Counted from the stretch's first letter, positions 11,407-24,235 are shown. The stretch: 64,000 nucleotides of DNA from Welwitschia mirabilis (GCA_051453625.1 JBOZIK010000001.1:149788724-149852723); one strand, 5' to 3'. The notes: a model not told the origin generated them from the letters alone. Numbers and translations are program-made.

Positions 11407-12392
11407 TGTTGGACTCATGATAATGAAGATTATACCTCATATTACATGACAACATCCACTAAATGCAATACAAAAACCTCTACTAAATGCTAAATGATGA
11501 AGATTCTAACTAATAGTATAGAACAAAATCTTATTTACCTAATGAGTTATGATAACCTCTACTAAATATTATAGAATAGAATATTATCTATCAAATACTA
11601 AATGATAAAGTTTCTACCTAATACTATAAGCTAAAGACTCTTACCATCTCAAGCTTATCCTCATCTATAAAGGGATTTGAGCCCTCATTATAAACATTCT
11701 TTATTTTAGTAAAGCAAGAAAACCCTTAGAGCATCAAGTTAACATGGCATTTTAAGAACTTTCTTTAGGAGAGAGCTTGCTTCAAAGGTAGCTTAAGGAG
11801 TCCTTTTCAGCTTTCTTATTTAATTAATGTAATTTCTTATTTGATTTAAGGCAAGTAGTTATTGGTTTTTTAATTTGAACCTATAAATAATGTTACACTT
11901 ATAATGATTAAGTAACAATTAAGTTACCAAGTTATATTGTTACTTTAGTTAATTTATTAATTAGTTTAATTAAGTCTTTTTTATTTGATGGATTTTAAAC
12001 AATTTAAATCCTTACTTTCCATTTTTATTTAAGGGCTAGCAAGGACCAAATGAATTTTGAATTTACTAATGGTAAATGAGATTATGTTACAATGATCTTA
12101 GCCATTATTACTTTATAGCTTAATTATATTTGATGATTTGCAAGATATATTTGAACCAAAGGATCACTAAAGGATAAAATTCATTGAACCTTAAAGCTTG
12201 GTTTTATTCCTACCTCTCTAACAAAAGTTTTAATAACATTCTTTCCTTCTCACTTTTCTTACCATTTTCCTTTATTTATTTATACCTACAAGATAAGAAA
12301 AACATATGTAATCGTTGTTAGGTTTATCATAGTTATCCGTATAAAATAAAGATATTAGGTTCTTACTATTTTATTTCAATTTTATTTTACGT
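11407..12392 (+). repeat. Possible further LTR (TATA-containing), boundaries uncertain
   Basis: It opens with TGTTGGACTC and contains a run of degenerate repeats of CCTCTACTAAATGCTAAATGA (about 11450-11640). A core promoter CTATAAAGG follows at 11665-11673, with a downstream segment like a plant LTR R region. No partner copy, primer site or target duplication was seen, and its right end is set only by the start of element A. Confidence 0.3.
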
Positions 12393-13662
12393 TGTAATGC
12401 CAAATTGAATATTTTTTATGGGATATTTTAAGTACTTTTTCAAGACATTTATATAGGTTTAAGTGGATCTCGATGACTAGAGAAAATCATAGAAATGTGT
12501 AATTACTAGCATATTTATAGGAATTTTGGATAATTTTTAATACTTAGAATTTTGAAAAAGAATTAAGGATCTATGAAGCTAATTACACTTAATTTAAGAA
12601 TTGAGAAGATGATTTTCCTCTCCATAATATATATGATCAAGTGTACATCACTACATTTAAGCTGATATGGAAGTTAACTAGATCAAAGATGAGATCTAAT
12701 GTGGAATATTTCTTAATGTGGCATCATCCTTACCATCGTCTAGATGAAAGTCAGTATGACAACTATTTTTAGTCAATGCATTAAACTTTACCTAACTTCT
12801 GCAAAGTGTCATGTACCTCCTACATTTCATTAGGATTATTGTTGCATATATTAGATTTACTTTGTTTGGGATGTTCAATTGTGATTAATACCTCTTTTTC
12901 CCTCAACTCTAACTTTTATCTTCTTTAGCACCTAAAACTTTTATGATAAGATATCAAAGGATAAGAGGTCTGTCCATTATTGTAGAGAGAAGTCTTCCTT
13001 AGGGTTGGGTTATGTATCCTTCATTCAGATGCTACTACTTTGTAATAAGGATGTCGATTCAAAGTTAATGGAACTTTGTTTTTCCTTTATATCTTCCTAT
13101 GCATCTCCCTTATGATTTATGTTGATTATGATTCAATGACAACTTCATAGTTAATATAGATTATGAGGGTAACCTTTGATAAGGTTGAAATTATTAATGT
13201 GGATCTTGCATTGCATTGCATTTTACATTTCATAGCTTAATCATTACATGTTTTTCATATTTTATTCAATGAACCTAATGGCTTAGTTTGGTTAGGGTTA
13301 GTGGTAGTTTTCTTAATTGATCTAGGTTGTACAAGGTCGATGTTTATGATAAGAAGGTTTAGTAGTCAAATAGATACTACATTTAAAAGAGTTTTTATTT
13401 TCATTTGCATTAGTGTATTTACTTTACATTATTTTCTTGCATTGTTTCTTTATTTTCATAAACCTAAATTAAAAATATAAAAAAATACTTTACTAAAATT
13501 AACTCTCTATCTTCTTGTGTAGTGCCTTTGATAGATTACAACATTTGGATTAACTCCCATTTATACTAGTATGTGTGCTTGTGAAGATATTTATCATTAA
13601 AAAAATTTAATTAAGGATGTAAATGATTGCATAAATACACATCATAAAATCCTAGTGCTATT
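12393..13662 (+). repeat. Element A 5' LTR
   Basis: It starts TGTAATGCCAAATTGAAT. It aligns along its whole length with 19776-21160, for example TATTTTAAGTAC near the start, GTGTCATGTAC in the middle, and TTTACATT followed by TTTTCTTGCATT near the end. Its length (1,270 bp) equals the 3' copy minus the latter's 118-bp duplication. The end is CTATT here against CTACA in the 3' copy, so the terminal CA has decayed. Confidence 0.75.
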
Positions 13663-14300
13663 ACTAAGAAAGGCCAAAAGGATTCTGAGAATTGTCATCG
13701 CCTAGATAAGTGGTTTGAATTTCGATTTAGATTATTTATTTGTGGTAGTATTGTATTTTTACTATATATAACATAGTTTTTATTTTTTCGTGTTTTTCTG
13801 ATTTTCATTCCACAAATAAGGCTTTAGCATTACCCTTGTTGTTTAGATGGCATACATAGAACTGGCATTTTCCTTTATCTAAAAATTAGGATTTTTTTAT
13901 TGTCTCCTCTATCGTCCAGATGATGTAGGTAGACAATTGTCAGTTTTCTTTCTATTAGTTTTTTTGCAACTCTATTTTTTTATGTTTTTGTTTTTTAGGA
14001 TTTTGGATAAGTTATCATCTACATATATCATCTAAATGACCATTAAGATGATATTTTAGAAACATTATTAACCATATAGGAAATCTGGTAAAGTCTAGTG
14101 AAAAGCTAAAATATGAAAGGGAACAAAGCTAAATCAAGAAAAATAATAGACAAGGCTTACTAGACTATAAATAAATTTAGGTATTCACACCCGAGATATA
14201 TAAAAATCCAAGATTTGAAGAAACATTTTTTTGTTTGTGTTATTTTAAGAACTAAATTTTTCAAAGTTTTTATAAACATAATAGAATAGAAGTGAAAATG

Positions 14301-16100
14301 TTTTACTTCTTCTTTATCAATGTCAAATTCAACAAGTGTGTCATCCAGTACATCAAATATGATAGGAACCTCTAATTCAAATGAGAATATTACAATTGAA
14401 GAGTTCATTGATAGACGAATACATGAAAACCAAAAACTTTTTAATTGACCTTGTAGTAATGATCTAGAACCCAAATCTGAGAATTATTTTTACTCATCCT
14501 TCTCATCTACTTCTACGAGTAATGATAAATAACCTATTAGAGAAACATCAAATAAAAGAAAAGCTAAAATAAGGAGAAAAATGGAATTTATAAAGATAAT
14601 AATAAGATACTAGTTCAAGAAATATTTATAGAAATAATATGGTCAACTCCACATGATCTTTAAACTAGAAATTAAGTTCGTTCCTCTTTTTAACCTCCTT
14701 ATTTTTTTTCTCCTCCTTTTCAAGCTTAATATAGAAATGACAATGATGGTTTTCAAGATTTTAGGGATTCCATGTCATTTAATAAAATATGATATAATCA
14801 TTTTAGTAAATCCCAACTATCTTCCACAATTTATAAGGAAGAACAATCATCTTTCATGAATTACTATGAAAAATATGATCCATCTCCCACAAATTACTAT
14901 AAACAAAGAAATAATTCAGTGAAAGAAATAATTAATGAAATGAAGAAGAAGAATGAAGATACTAAAATAAATTTAGAAAATCAAAACAAAAGCCTAAAAA
15001 ATGTAATTGAGATGCTTTAAGAAAATTTATTACAAAGCTAAGTATCTCAAGATTATTTTATAATTCAAACCTATCTTACCACATCCCACCTTGAGAAGAA
15101 TGAAGAGAACTTAGAAATAGGTAGCAAACATTCTTGAGTAATATATAAAATAAAAACTTGAATTAACTTACAACATCTATTTCATTAGAATATAGAGAAA
15201 TGAAGGACAATGACGATTCAAATTCATTATCCAATAATATGGGTAAGGATGAGTATTTATTAGATGATGATGTACTAGATTATAACCCCATTTACTTTCT
15301 ATTAGAAAATAGAGATGAAATAAAATAATTAATTTATGAAAAATCTAAAAATTATTTAATCTATGATGAACATAACAATTAAATTTCTATTTATGATAAA
15401 TCTAATAAATTAGAAAATGATGATATGCAACAAAATGATGAAAAATGTAAGGAAGAAGATGACGATAATGATATTAAGATAGTAGATCATATCCCTAGTT
15501 TTTACTTGCTTTCTAATGAGGATGAAGGAGTAGGACCTCTACAAGAAGTTCAATAAATAATATTAAAGAAGAATTTATATGATGAAGTAAAATCAAAGGA
15601 GAATTTACATAATCAAGTGAGTCATTCACATATCTCATTCAGACAATAGTCATAGATAATAGTCAATGATAGTAATTCAATAATAGATAATAAAGATTAT
15701 AATTTAGAATTAACTAAATTACCTAATGGAAGGAAATAAGAATCTACTCAAGAAGTATTATAAAATCTTCCATCACATAACGAAGATAATGAGCACATTT
15801 CTGCATATAATCTTTTTTATAATCCTTTCGATGAATCCACCAACTTTAAAAAATATAATAATCCTTAACAAAATAATTATGAGTATAATTAAAAAGAGAA
15901 AGATATAGTCAATGATAATGATAAAGAAAATGAATAAGAGGGAAATATTATCAAAGATAATAATGAAGAAAGTAAAGAAAGAACTAAACCAAGTAATGAT
16001 GAAGTTAAGAATAAGGAGAATAGGGATAATGAAGGACCTATAGAAAATGAATTAAACTTAATGAAGAATAGACTTATACCTTCCAATGCAACAACATAAC
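14301..16100 (+). pseudogene. Gag-like charged region of element A
   Basis: Plus-strand frames, broken by many stops, have a strongly non-random composition. First comes a Ser/Asn-rich segment (about 14301-14446) ending EEFIDRRIHENQKLF. A predicted coiled-coil segment at 14930-15040 (VKEIINEMKKKNEDTKINLE, then repeated Glu/Asn/Lys) follows. Next is an acidic segment at 15450-15555 (EEDDDNDIKIVDHIPSFY, then NEDEGVGPLQEV), and last a long Lys/Glu/Asn segment at 15890-16080. Such a layout fits a structural gag-type protein, but there is no zinc knuckle and no family match I can name. Most internal stops are TAA or TAG where CAA or CAG would keep the frame. Confidence 0.4.
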
Positions 16101-17661
16101 ATAATCTACATATGTTTCTCCATGTTTCCACTTATGCTTTTCTACAAAACCTTAATTGGAATTTTTCCTCCTACTTCTACTTCCACATTAACTTGTAATC
16201 TTGATGATGATAGCATTTCTTCATTCCTTCCATTTGAACATCCATGTAATTCTTGAAATAACATCCCTTTTCTTGATTTTAATGAAACACATAACTTTGA
16301 GAAGTAAAGTTTTAAAATATTTTAATCTCTACCTTTAAAACTCCATGTAACATGCAAAGTAACACCTTTTTCTCTTTTACAAAATCTACTTTTTTTTGTA
16401 TTTTTAATGATTAATATTTTTAAAAAAAGACTTGGGATATTATCTTCTTGATTCTAATCCATGCTTAGAATTTAATCTTAATGATCTTCTTAAGTACATT
16501 AAATCTACCTTAATTAGTTATCCTAAGATTTTTTCTTAAAATCCTTGGATCCCTAATAGTACCATTAATATCTCCCATTCTCAATATCAATTTTTAAATA
16601 AAATATACATTTTAAATTCTTTACCTCATAAGTTTGATAAGATATTATTTTTCTATGAATTATAAGAATATTTTATCTTCTATATTGCTGGTAAATCTTA
16701 TGAAGTAAAAATGCCATTTAGTCATCTTAATTAAAAAAGGCCTTACTTTCTTAATAAAAATCCATATCTTGACTTAAATAATAATCATGATTGACATCAA
16801 CTCAGTAAGAGACTATTTTTCAATGAAATTTATCACCTCTTCATCTTGTATTTAGATTTTGAAATTTATGTCATCAGAGTTTTATCCTTTTGATATTTTT
16901 ACTTTCAATTGATTTTACTTAAAAATGATTATATACATTTTATGTCTTATCAAATGCTTTATATTTGATTTAATTCTTTTTTTCTAAGAAAGTACAATAT
17001 CCTAGGATCATAGCCTTAGCGAAAAAACATTTCTTTTTCTTCTTTTAAATAAAGTATTAAATCTAAATAAAACTTGTCTTTTAGTTTACTTTAATAGTTT
17101 CTTTTTATTTTATGTTGTTATGTCTTGATCCTTAGTTTTTATTTTTATTTGTAAACAATAAGTTAACCTCTAGATGGTTAGGTGTTATCTTTTAAAGAAA
17201 TTACATTCTAATAATTCATTTGAGATTTCTAATTTGAATAGTAGGAAAATTCAAAAAATGGCCAAAGGTTAAAAATATATAAGCCATTAAATCTTAAACA
17301 TGATAGAAGAACTTATCTTATAAGTCCTCTAGTCATTATCTAAATTATTTCTTAGCTGATTCCTTTAGTGGACATCATGCTATTACTTATACATCTTTAA
17401 CATGACTTATCATGACTAGTAATCTTTTACTTAGACATTTTAAAGTGATAAGAATGAATTCACCTAATCTTAAAACATTCACACATCTATGAACCTCATT
17501 TTAAAGGAAGATGATTTAGTCTTTTTCATTTTTCTTTTAATGGTGTGAGTATTTACTTGTTTAGGAGTGTTCTTCCTTATTTTCATCTCTTTTTTTTAGC
17601 TTTATCTTTAAGAATGTGTGGTCATGTGAGATATATTTCTTTATGTTAAAAAAAAAAGAAA

Positions 17662-17663
<2 letters not shown>

Positions 17664-17692
<29 letters not shown>
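17664..17692. repeat. (AT)n microsatellite
   Basis: About 14 uninterrupted AT units, preceded by an A-rich run. Confidence 0.9.
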
Positions 17693-17693
<1 letters not shown>

Positions 17694-19043
17694 ACCATGA
17701 CCTATAGTTTCCATGCTAAATACATGATCACCATTATTTCCTATGACATTAGAATAAATTTTTCCAAGAGGAACCTTTGGTAGTGTTGGTAGTTATGGGA
17801 ATGCCACTTGGGGATTAGTTGGTTATTCTTCACAGGTCCTTACTACTCTGATTGTGGTTACACTCCCCTTCTTATGGATTAATAATAAATACTTTAAGGA
17901 TATGGGATTAGTGAAATTCTTAGTGTCATGAGAGGCATTTGCTTTTTTTTTTTTTTTTTGGACTTATTGAGCCTATTGTATTCTTACATGATAATTTTAA
18001 TTTTAAGAATTCAAGTGAATTTTGAAATGTAAGTAGGTGAGTTCATTTCTAAATAGCTTTTGATATGCTCATTCTTTATTTGAAAATATTAGATATACTT
18101 GGTGTCATCATAATAACTACCTATTTAAGAGGTACTTTATAAAAAAAAAATTTCTTTACATTATGTCATGCATCACTAATAAGGTGATTTTATGATTTCT
18201 TTTAAGGGGGTTTGTTATGTTAAAATTTAGGATAATTAGATAATATTATTCATATTCAGGTAGGTATATAATAATTTTTATATTCTTGGTTGTCTATTTT
18301 TATTTTGTTTTCTTTAGTTATTTTATTTGGTATTTCAAAGTTATTTATGTAATTTTTTATCACAAATATTTAAGACTTAACCATTATTTAGTTTTCTTGT
18401 TGATTTTTATTTTTACTTGTAATTTTTCTTTATAGGTGTTTATTTTCTTTTATTAAATTATGTTCTTTAGTTTATAATGCTAATTTTTTTCATATATTCT
18501 TTTTGTAGGTTTTTTAGTTTAGTTTTTAATCTTATTTTAAAGTTTTAATACATCTAATTACTATTTTTAATAATTGTAAGTTCAGGGCACATTTTAGAAT
18601 TTTCCTTAGATTAATTCATTATAATTACCCTATATTGACACCTCTTTCTATTGCCTTATGTTCTTTCCAAATTTCACCTCCTTTATCATGCCTTGTTCAT
18701 CATGATTCTTAGCATTTATCCATTTTTTGGACTTCTTAACCACATTCATAGGCCTTACTATTGCAATCATCATATAATCTATTTTGTTTCTACTTCAATT
18801 TTTCTAATCTTTTTGAAAGGCATGTCCTCCATCTTATTGTTTAGATGACTAAGTAGACTATAGTTTCATTAATGTCTAAACCCTCTTTTTGATCTTCATT
18901 TTTCATCATTTTCAGAACTATTTTGACATTCCTTTCATAAGCAAATATTATTACATTATTTTTCTTATCTACACTTAAAATGCATATTTATTTTATTCCT
19001 TTTTATTTTAATGTAATATAGGATGTATTAATTCAATTTTAGA

Positions 19044-19061
19044 GGGAGAGGGGTGGGAGGG
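19044..19061 (+). other. G-quadruplex-type motif
   Basis: Four G-runs of three or more with loops of 3, 1 and 1 nt (GGGAGAGGGGTGGGAGGG). It is isolated in extremely AT-rich sequence, 714 bp upstream of the element A 3' LTR. A displaced polypurine tract is an alternative reading. Confidence 0.6.
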
Positions 19062-19775
19062 AAACATACTTCTAAGATATTTTTGAAATATTTTTTATCA
19101 AAAAGTTTGAGGATCATTTTTAAATTTTTCATGAATAAACAATATGAATTATAGATATTGTTTAATAAGACATATAATCGATAACAGAACAATTGCAAGT
19201 TTTTCTTACAAGAATGATCTAAATAATTAAGGAGATCATGGATGAAGAAAATAATGTTATGATTATTTTTAGTACATTTACCCTTGTATATTATGCTTAA
19301 AAACTCAATGTTTGGTTCATGAATATCAATTTTGAGTTATTACTTTTTTTGATTATACATTCATATCATTTATCTAAGTTATTATGATTATATCTTGTAA
19401 TGATTCTTTTTATTATGAATCTAATCTTTATTTCTTTAATGTACTAAATCTTTTAAGTAAGGGATAACACACTAGCAAATGTTTTGATCTTATTTGTTAA
19501 TGAACATAATTATAGGCATTTGATTTTACAATTTGATTCTTAAAATCTTGTTGACTCTATAATCATGTAGATAACACTGAAGATGATAACATGGATACAT
19601 TTTCTCTTATGGTAAAAGTATTCAATTTATTAAATTATAATATTTTAATTCTTCATAATGAAATTTTTGAATTTAATTTACATTTTTCTAGTTAATTTTA
19701 TCTTAGTTACTTTATCTTGTAATTATAGTTATTTGCCTATATTATTAATAACTAACAAGAATACATAGAGGGCTA

Positions 19776-21160
19776 TGTTGGGATATTAAATTGTATGTTT
19801 TTAATGGGGTATTTTAAGTACTCTTGCAAGATTTTTAGATAGGTTTTAAGTGGATTTCGATGATTATTTAGAGTAAATGAAAAACTCTTAAAAATATGCA
19901 TTCACCAGCATATGTTAAGGCATATTGAATTGTTTATGATATTTAGTATTCTAAGGAAGAAGTAAGTATTTATGAAGCTAATTGCAATTGATTAAAGAGC
20001 TAAGAATATGGTTTTCCTCTCCATCATTTCAATACTAACTAGATAACACCATATGTAAGCTAATATGGATGCTAACTAGACTGAATATGGAAGGTTATGT
20101 GGAACCTCTTTTTATATGGCATCATCCCCATTATTGTCTGAATGATAGTTAGGATGATAACTATTTTTATTTAATGCATTAAATTTTACCTAACTTTTGA
20201 AATGTGTCATGTACGTCTTATGTGCCATTAGGGGTCTTGTTACATTTGTTAGGTTTATTATTTTTGGGATGTTCGATTGTAATAAATACTTCTTTTTCCA
20301 TTGACTCTGATTTTTACTTTTTTTACCACTTGAAAATCTCATGAAAAAATATTACAGAATAGGAGGTTCATCCATTATTGCAGAAATAAGTCTTCCTTGA
20401 TATTAGTTTGTATATCCTTCATTAAGGTGCTGCTAGTTTGTAATAAGAATATTTATTTGAAGTTAGTGAAACCATATTTTTCTTTTATATCTTCTTGTGC
20501 ATGTCCCTTATAAATTATGTTGGTTACAATTCTATGGCACCTTTATAGTTGATATATATCATAAGAAAACCTTTATTAAAGTTTAAATTATTAGTGTAGA
20601 TCTTTCATTACATTGGATTTTACATTTCATAGCTTAATCATTGCATGTTTTTCATATTTTTATTGATGAACTAATAGGTTAGGTTGGTTAGGGTTAGTGA
20701 CATTTCCTTGATTAACTTAGATTATACAAGATCAATCTTTGTGATAGCAAGAGTTGGTAATTAGATAGATATTGCATTTTCATTTGCCTTTACATTAGTG
20801 TATTTACTTTACATTGTTTTCTTGCATTATTCCTTTATTTTCATAAACCTAAATAAAAATACAAAAAAATATTTTTTGAAAATTGAGTTCTATCTTCTTG
20901 CATAGTGTCTTCAATAGGTTATGATGTTTGGATTAACTACCACCTATACTAGTGTGTGTGTTTATGGAAATATTTGTGATTGATAGGTTATGATTAAGAA
21001 CATAAATGATTAAGAGGCCATAGTGTCTTTAATAGGTTATAATGTTTGGATTAACTACCACCTATACTAGTGTGTGTATTTATGGAAATATTTGTGATTG
21101 ATAGGTTATGATTAAGAACATAAATGATTACATAAATACATTCCACAAAGTTGTACTACA
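19776..21160 (+). repeat. Element A 3' LTR
   Basis: It begins TGTTGGGATATTAAATTG and ends CTACA. Direct repeat of 12393-13662, longer by a 118-bp internal tandem duplication (20901-21136). Confidence 0.75.
20901..21136 (+). repeat. 118-bp tandem duplication near the end of the element A 3' LTR
   Basis: The two copies (20901-21018 and 21019-21136) both run from CATAGTGTCTT through CACCTATACTAGTGTGTGT to AACATAAATGATTA and differ at only a few positions. The 5' LTR has a single, more diverged copy, so the duplication arose after the two LTRs were separate. Confidence 0.85.
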
Positions 21161-21704
21161 CATGAACACTAAGTAACTGATAAAATTCCAAAACTCAAAA
21201 CTAAGGGACTAGTTTTTAAAGCCTATTAAATGAATAAAATACTCAAAATACCTTTCTAAAAAATAAGAGAAAAATAATAAACATGAAATTCAAATTAATC
21301 TATAGTGATTTATATGTAATGTTACCTATTTTATTCCTTATACAAAAAAATCTATTTTTTAATTTTCACTAATTACTCCTTAAGATAGGTATCATTTACT
21401 TAATAAAAAAATGTTTGCATCTATTAAACCTTTTATAGTATTCATGCATTAATTGAAAAGTAGAGAAATCAACAAATCAAGAAGTTTAAAATAGATGAAG
21501 AAAAGTATATGTATTAAAAGTATTTCATAATAAATCTCAAAAGCATGAAACTCAAGATGAAGCTACTCCATATATGTGTGTGTACGTGTGTGTGTGTGGA
21601 GAGANNNNNNNNNNNNNNNNNNNNNNNNNNNNNNNNNNNNNNNNNNNNNNNNNNNNNNNNNNNNNNNNNNNNNNNNNNNNNNNNNNNNNNNNNNNNNNNN
21701 NNNN

Positions 21705-21768
<64 letters not shown>

Positions 21769-22635
21769 AATTATGGAAATAACATCTTTAAAATAAAGTT
21801 TCAACAAAAATTTTAGATGAATATATATCAACGTAAGAATGATATAATAGGGGAATTTCTGTAATTACCTAAGAAGACTTATAATTATGTATTTTATTCA
21901 TATTTTCTAATAATAAAATAAACAATAAAATGAAGGAAAAATCTATTGCATTCTTAGTTATTTACATGAAAATAATGTAGACTAACTATTTAACTTAACT
22001 TTTATAACGATAATTATTACTTAAGATATTATCTTTACCAAAATAATTAGAATTAATACTCATGTTTTTTATACATCAACTTATGACTTGACTTCAAGTA
22101 AAGAAAAGTTAATAACAACACTACATGAAATTACAAGTAGAAATATAGATGAATAAGATTTAGAAGAAAACTTAAAATGCATAGTATTAGATCCTCAAAT
22201 TATGGAAATACTTTATCATGCTAATGATGAATAGTAAACATTTTCCTACCATGGATGATAATGGTAAATATAAACTTGTCTTAAATAACTAACTAAAGAT
22301 GTTATATTTTAAAACATATATTAATGATTGGTGAAAAATGATTTTGATTCATTGTTTAAATATGAAATAAGTGTATTATAAAAGAATCCAAATTGATTCA
22401 CATAAAATATAAAAGCATTTATTTAAAGTATTAACAAAACAAGTTATAAATAGTTAATTAATGAAAAAGAAGACTTAAAATCCCAAAGTAGAATAAGGAA
22501 ATCTAGAAGAAGTATGAAATGCTCATAAAAAATCAAGCTTGAAAAATAACCAAAGAAATTAATAATTTAGTTAATACAAAATGTGTGTTTCATGTGAAAC
22601 ATAATAAGATTATATAATAAATAAGTATAAATAAT
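21161..22635. other. Unassigned stretch, possibly decayed copia internal sequence
   Basis: No clear motif was found, but it lies directly upstream of a copia RT in the same orientation and has the length expected for protease/integrase. It contains the (GT)n-(GA)n microsatellite and a 100-N gap. Confidence 0.3.
21575..21766. repeat. (GT)n-(GA)n compound microsatellite with a 100-N gap
   Basis: GT units (21575-21599) run into GA units. A 100-N gap (21605-21704) interrupts the GA tract, which resumes for about 30 units to 21766. The true repeat length is unknown. Reading frames across it (Arg-Glu or Leu-Ser repeats) are artefacts. Confidence 0.9.
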
Positions 22636-24110
22636 AAAGCTTTTTTATAGAAATAAAGAATTGATTACAATAAAAATGTTTGTTCTGATAGCAAAGATTT
22701 ATATCAAATAAATCATTCTTCCTTTAGAATTTTAATATTACTTAATCCTATCCTAGCTTAATATTAAATCTACATTCCTAAATCAATAAATTAAAGAAGA
22801 GACTCACATAAACTAATCTAAATGCTTTGAAATCAAAGGGTATAAAAAAAATTCAAGCTAAAATAAATTCTTCTATGTCCTAAAACAAATTTATCAACTA
22901 TGATTTGAGATGATTAATACATTTATAAATAGTNNNNNNNNNNNNNNNNNNNNNNNNNNNNNNNNNNNNNNNNNNNNNNNNNNNNNNNNNNNNNNNNNNN
23001 NNNNNNNNNNNNNNNNNNNNNNNNNNNNNNNNNGATTTGAGATGATTAATACATTTATAAATAGTCTTGCTTTTAAGAAGTCTCTTATAGATATAAGCCT
23101 TTTCATAAAATCACATGGACAATATAACATAGCTACAATATTGTTAATTTATGTTGATGATATAAAGTTATTAAAGAAGCATGAAGCATAGATTAAGAAA
23201 GAATGGATTTTGTTAGTTAAATAATTAGAAGTTTAAACCTTCAAACTCTTAACTATTTTTTAATCTTTGAAATAACATGAAGAAATTAAATAAAAAATAT
23301 GGTTTAAGAAAAATATATCAATAACATACTCTTTTTTTTGTTGAAAGACTTTTCAAAGGATCAAATTTACAATCACGAACTAATGAAAGCAATACTCTTA
23401 CCATTAGGATGTCTCCAAGGATACTTAATTAAATACTTAATAATCAATAGTTAAAAAACTATTAATTATCAAGTCACTTATGGAGTGAGGTATGAAGATG
23501 AAACTTGATAAAGTTACTAAAACAATGATCCTCTAAAATATGACATGCTAAGTGGAAAATTGATATATATGATAAATATAGGATAGGTATTTCATTTATC
23601 ATTAATAAGATCAACAAACATGTATTCACTAAATAAAACATACATGAAGTTGATAATCCGTAAATTTACATACTTATATAGAATGATTAAGTACAACATA
23701 ATCTTTAAAAAATATGAAGAGAGTGTAGTCAAATTCATACATTTAGATTATTTTAGTACCAAAAATGGTGTATTCATCATAGGTTATATCATCAAGTTTA
23801 ATGAAAACACTAAGTCATAACCAAGCCAAGAACAAAATCTAATAGCACTTTCCTCTACCATAGTAGAAGATGTGGTAACAAAATCCTCATGTTGCAAATT
23901 AAAATGAATCCATAAAATTCTAAGTTATCTTAGGGAATACATTCATATTCCAATTTCCATCCATTATTATAATAAAAGTGCAATCAAACCTATGTAGAAT
24001 CGTATATTCCGTGAAAGAATGAAGAATGTTAAATTTATATTTCATCACATTATATAATTATACTTAGAAGAATTTATCAAACCAAGCTACATTAATATGT
24101 AATGGTAGAT
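22636..24110 (+). pseudogene. Ty1/copia reverse transcriptase-RNase H remnant
   Basis: The plus-strand frames give the copia order. RIDYNKN (22660, family GIDYxE) comes first, then FYVLKQ (22872, family LYGLKQ), FEMINTFINSLAFKKS and DISLFIKSHG. LLIYVDD at 23142-23162 retains the catalytic YVDD box, followed by RNase H segments DYFSTKNGVFIIGYIIKF (about 23740), NLIALSSTIVED (about 23840) and IHYYNKSAI (about 23965). Many stops and frameshifts break it. A 100-N gap (22934-23033) with duplicated flanks falls inside the RT and is probably false. It ends about 90 bp before the copia 3' LTR. The family is certain; the clade is not assigned. Confidence 0.85.
22934..23033. other. 100-N assembly gap with duplicated 32-bp flanks
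   Basis: The 32 bases at 22902-22933 are repeated exactly at 23034-23065. Both encode FEMINTFINS in the copia RT frame, which RTs have only once, so the second copy and the gap are almost certainly an unmerged contig overlap. Confidence 0.85.
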
Positions 24111-24197
24111 TATAGATACAATCATTAAATCAATTACAGAAATAAAATTTTAGTAGCTCATGAAAGATTTATATATTAAAGATAAATATTATACATT

Positions 24198-24235
24198 TTA
24201 TGAAGAGTACTATATAAAACATGAATTAATGAAGC
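24198..24235 (+). repeat. Start of copia 3' LTR (cut by gypsy B)
   Basis: TGAAGAGTAC..AAAACATGAATTAATGAAGC aligns with the start of the copia 5' LTR at 6895 (TGTTGAAGAAAACATGAATT). Its continuation is at 35094-35516, on the far side of gypsy B. Confidence 0.6.
24231..24235. repeat. Target-site duplication of gypsy B, left copy (GAAGC)
   Basis: GAAGC directly precedes the left LTR end; the identical GAAGC follows the right LTR end at 35094-35098. Five bp is the size normally made by Ty3/gypsy integrases. Confidence 0.85.

Larger units (their letters stand above)
16101..19775. other. Element A internal region without detectable coding
   Basis: No pol motif was found on either strand. It includes an (AT)n run at 17664-17692, T-runs near 17943-17959, a TTTTAAGGGGGTTTG segment near 18199 and a G-rich motif at 19044. 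The sequence just before the 3' LTR (AGAGGGCTA) is at best a weak polypurine tract. Confidence 0.5.
12393..21160 (+). mobile_element. Element A: LTR retroelement without recognisable pol (non-autonomous, LARD-like)
   Basis: Two direct repeats (12393-13662 and 19776-21160) bound a 6.1-kb internal region. The internal region holds a leader, a broken, highly charged gag-like region (14301-16100) and then about 3.6 kb in which I found no protease, RT, RNase H or integrase motif on either strand. Candidate 5-bp flanks (TACGT and CATGA) do not match, so no target duplication supports the ends. It is read as an old, probably non-autonomous element. Element A-related sequence also occurs at 1-1170, so it is a family and not a single accident. 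An autonomous partner would have to supply the enzymes. Confidence 0.65.

Noticed and set aside
8459-21166. ATGAA before LTR E (8459-8463) and ATGAA at 21162-21166 as a target duplication of one large nested element
   Set aside because: The right copy is offset by one base from the LTR end, the two LTR types are unrelated, and ATGAA is common in AT-rich DNA.
21514-21831. Several overlapping open frames of Arg-Glu or Leu-Ser repeats
   Set aside because: They are translations of the (GA)n microsatellite and of the N gap, not genes.
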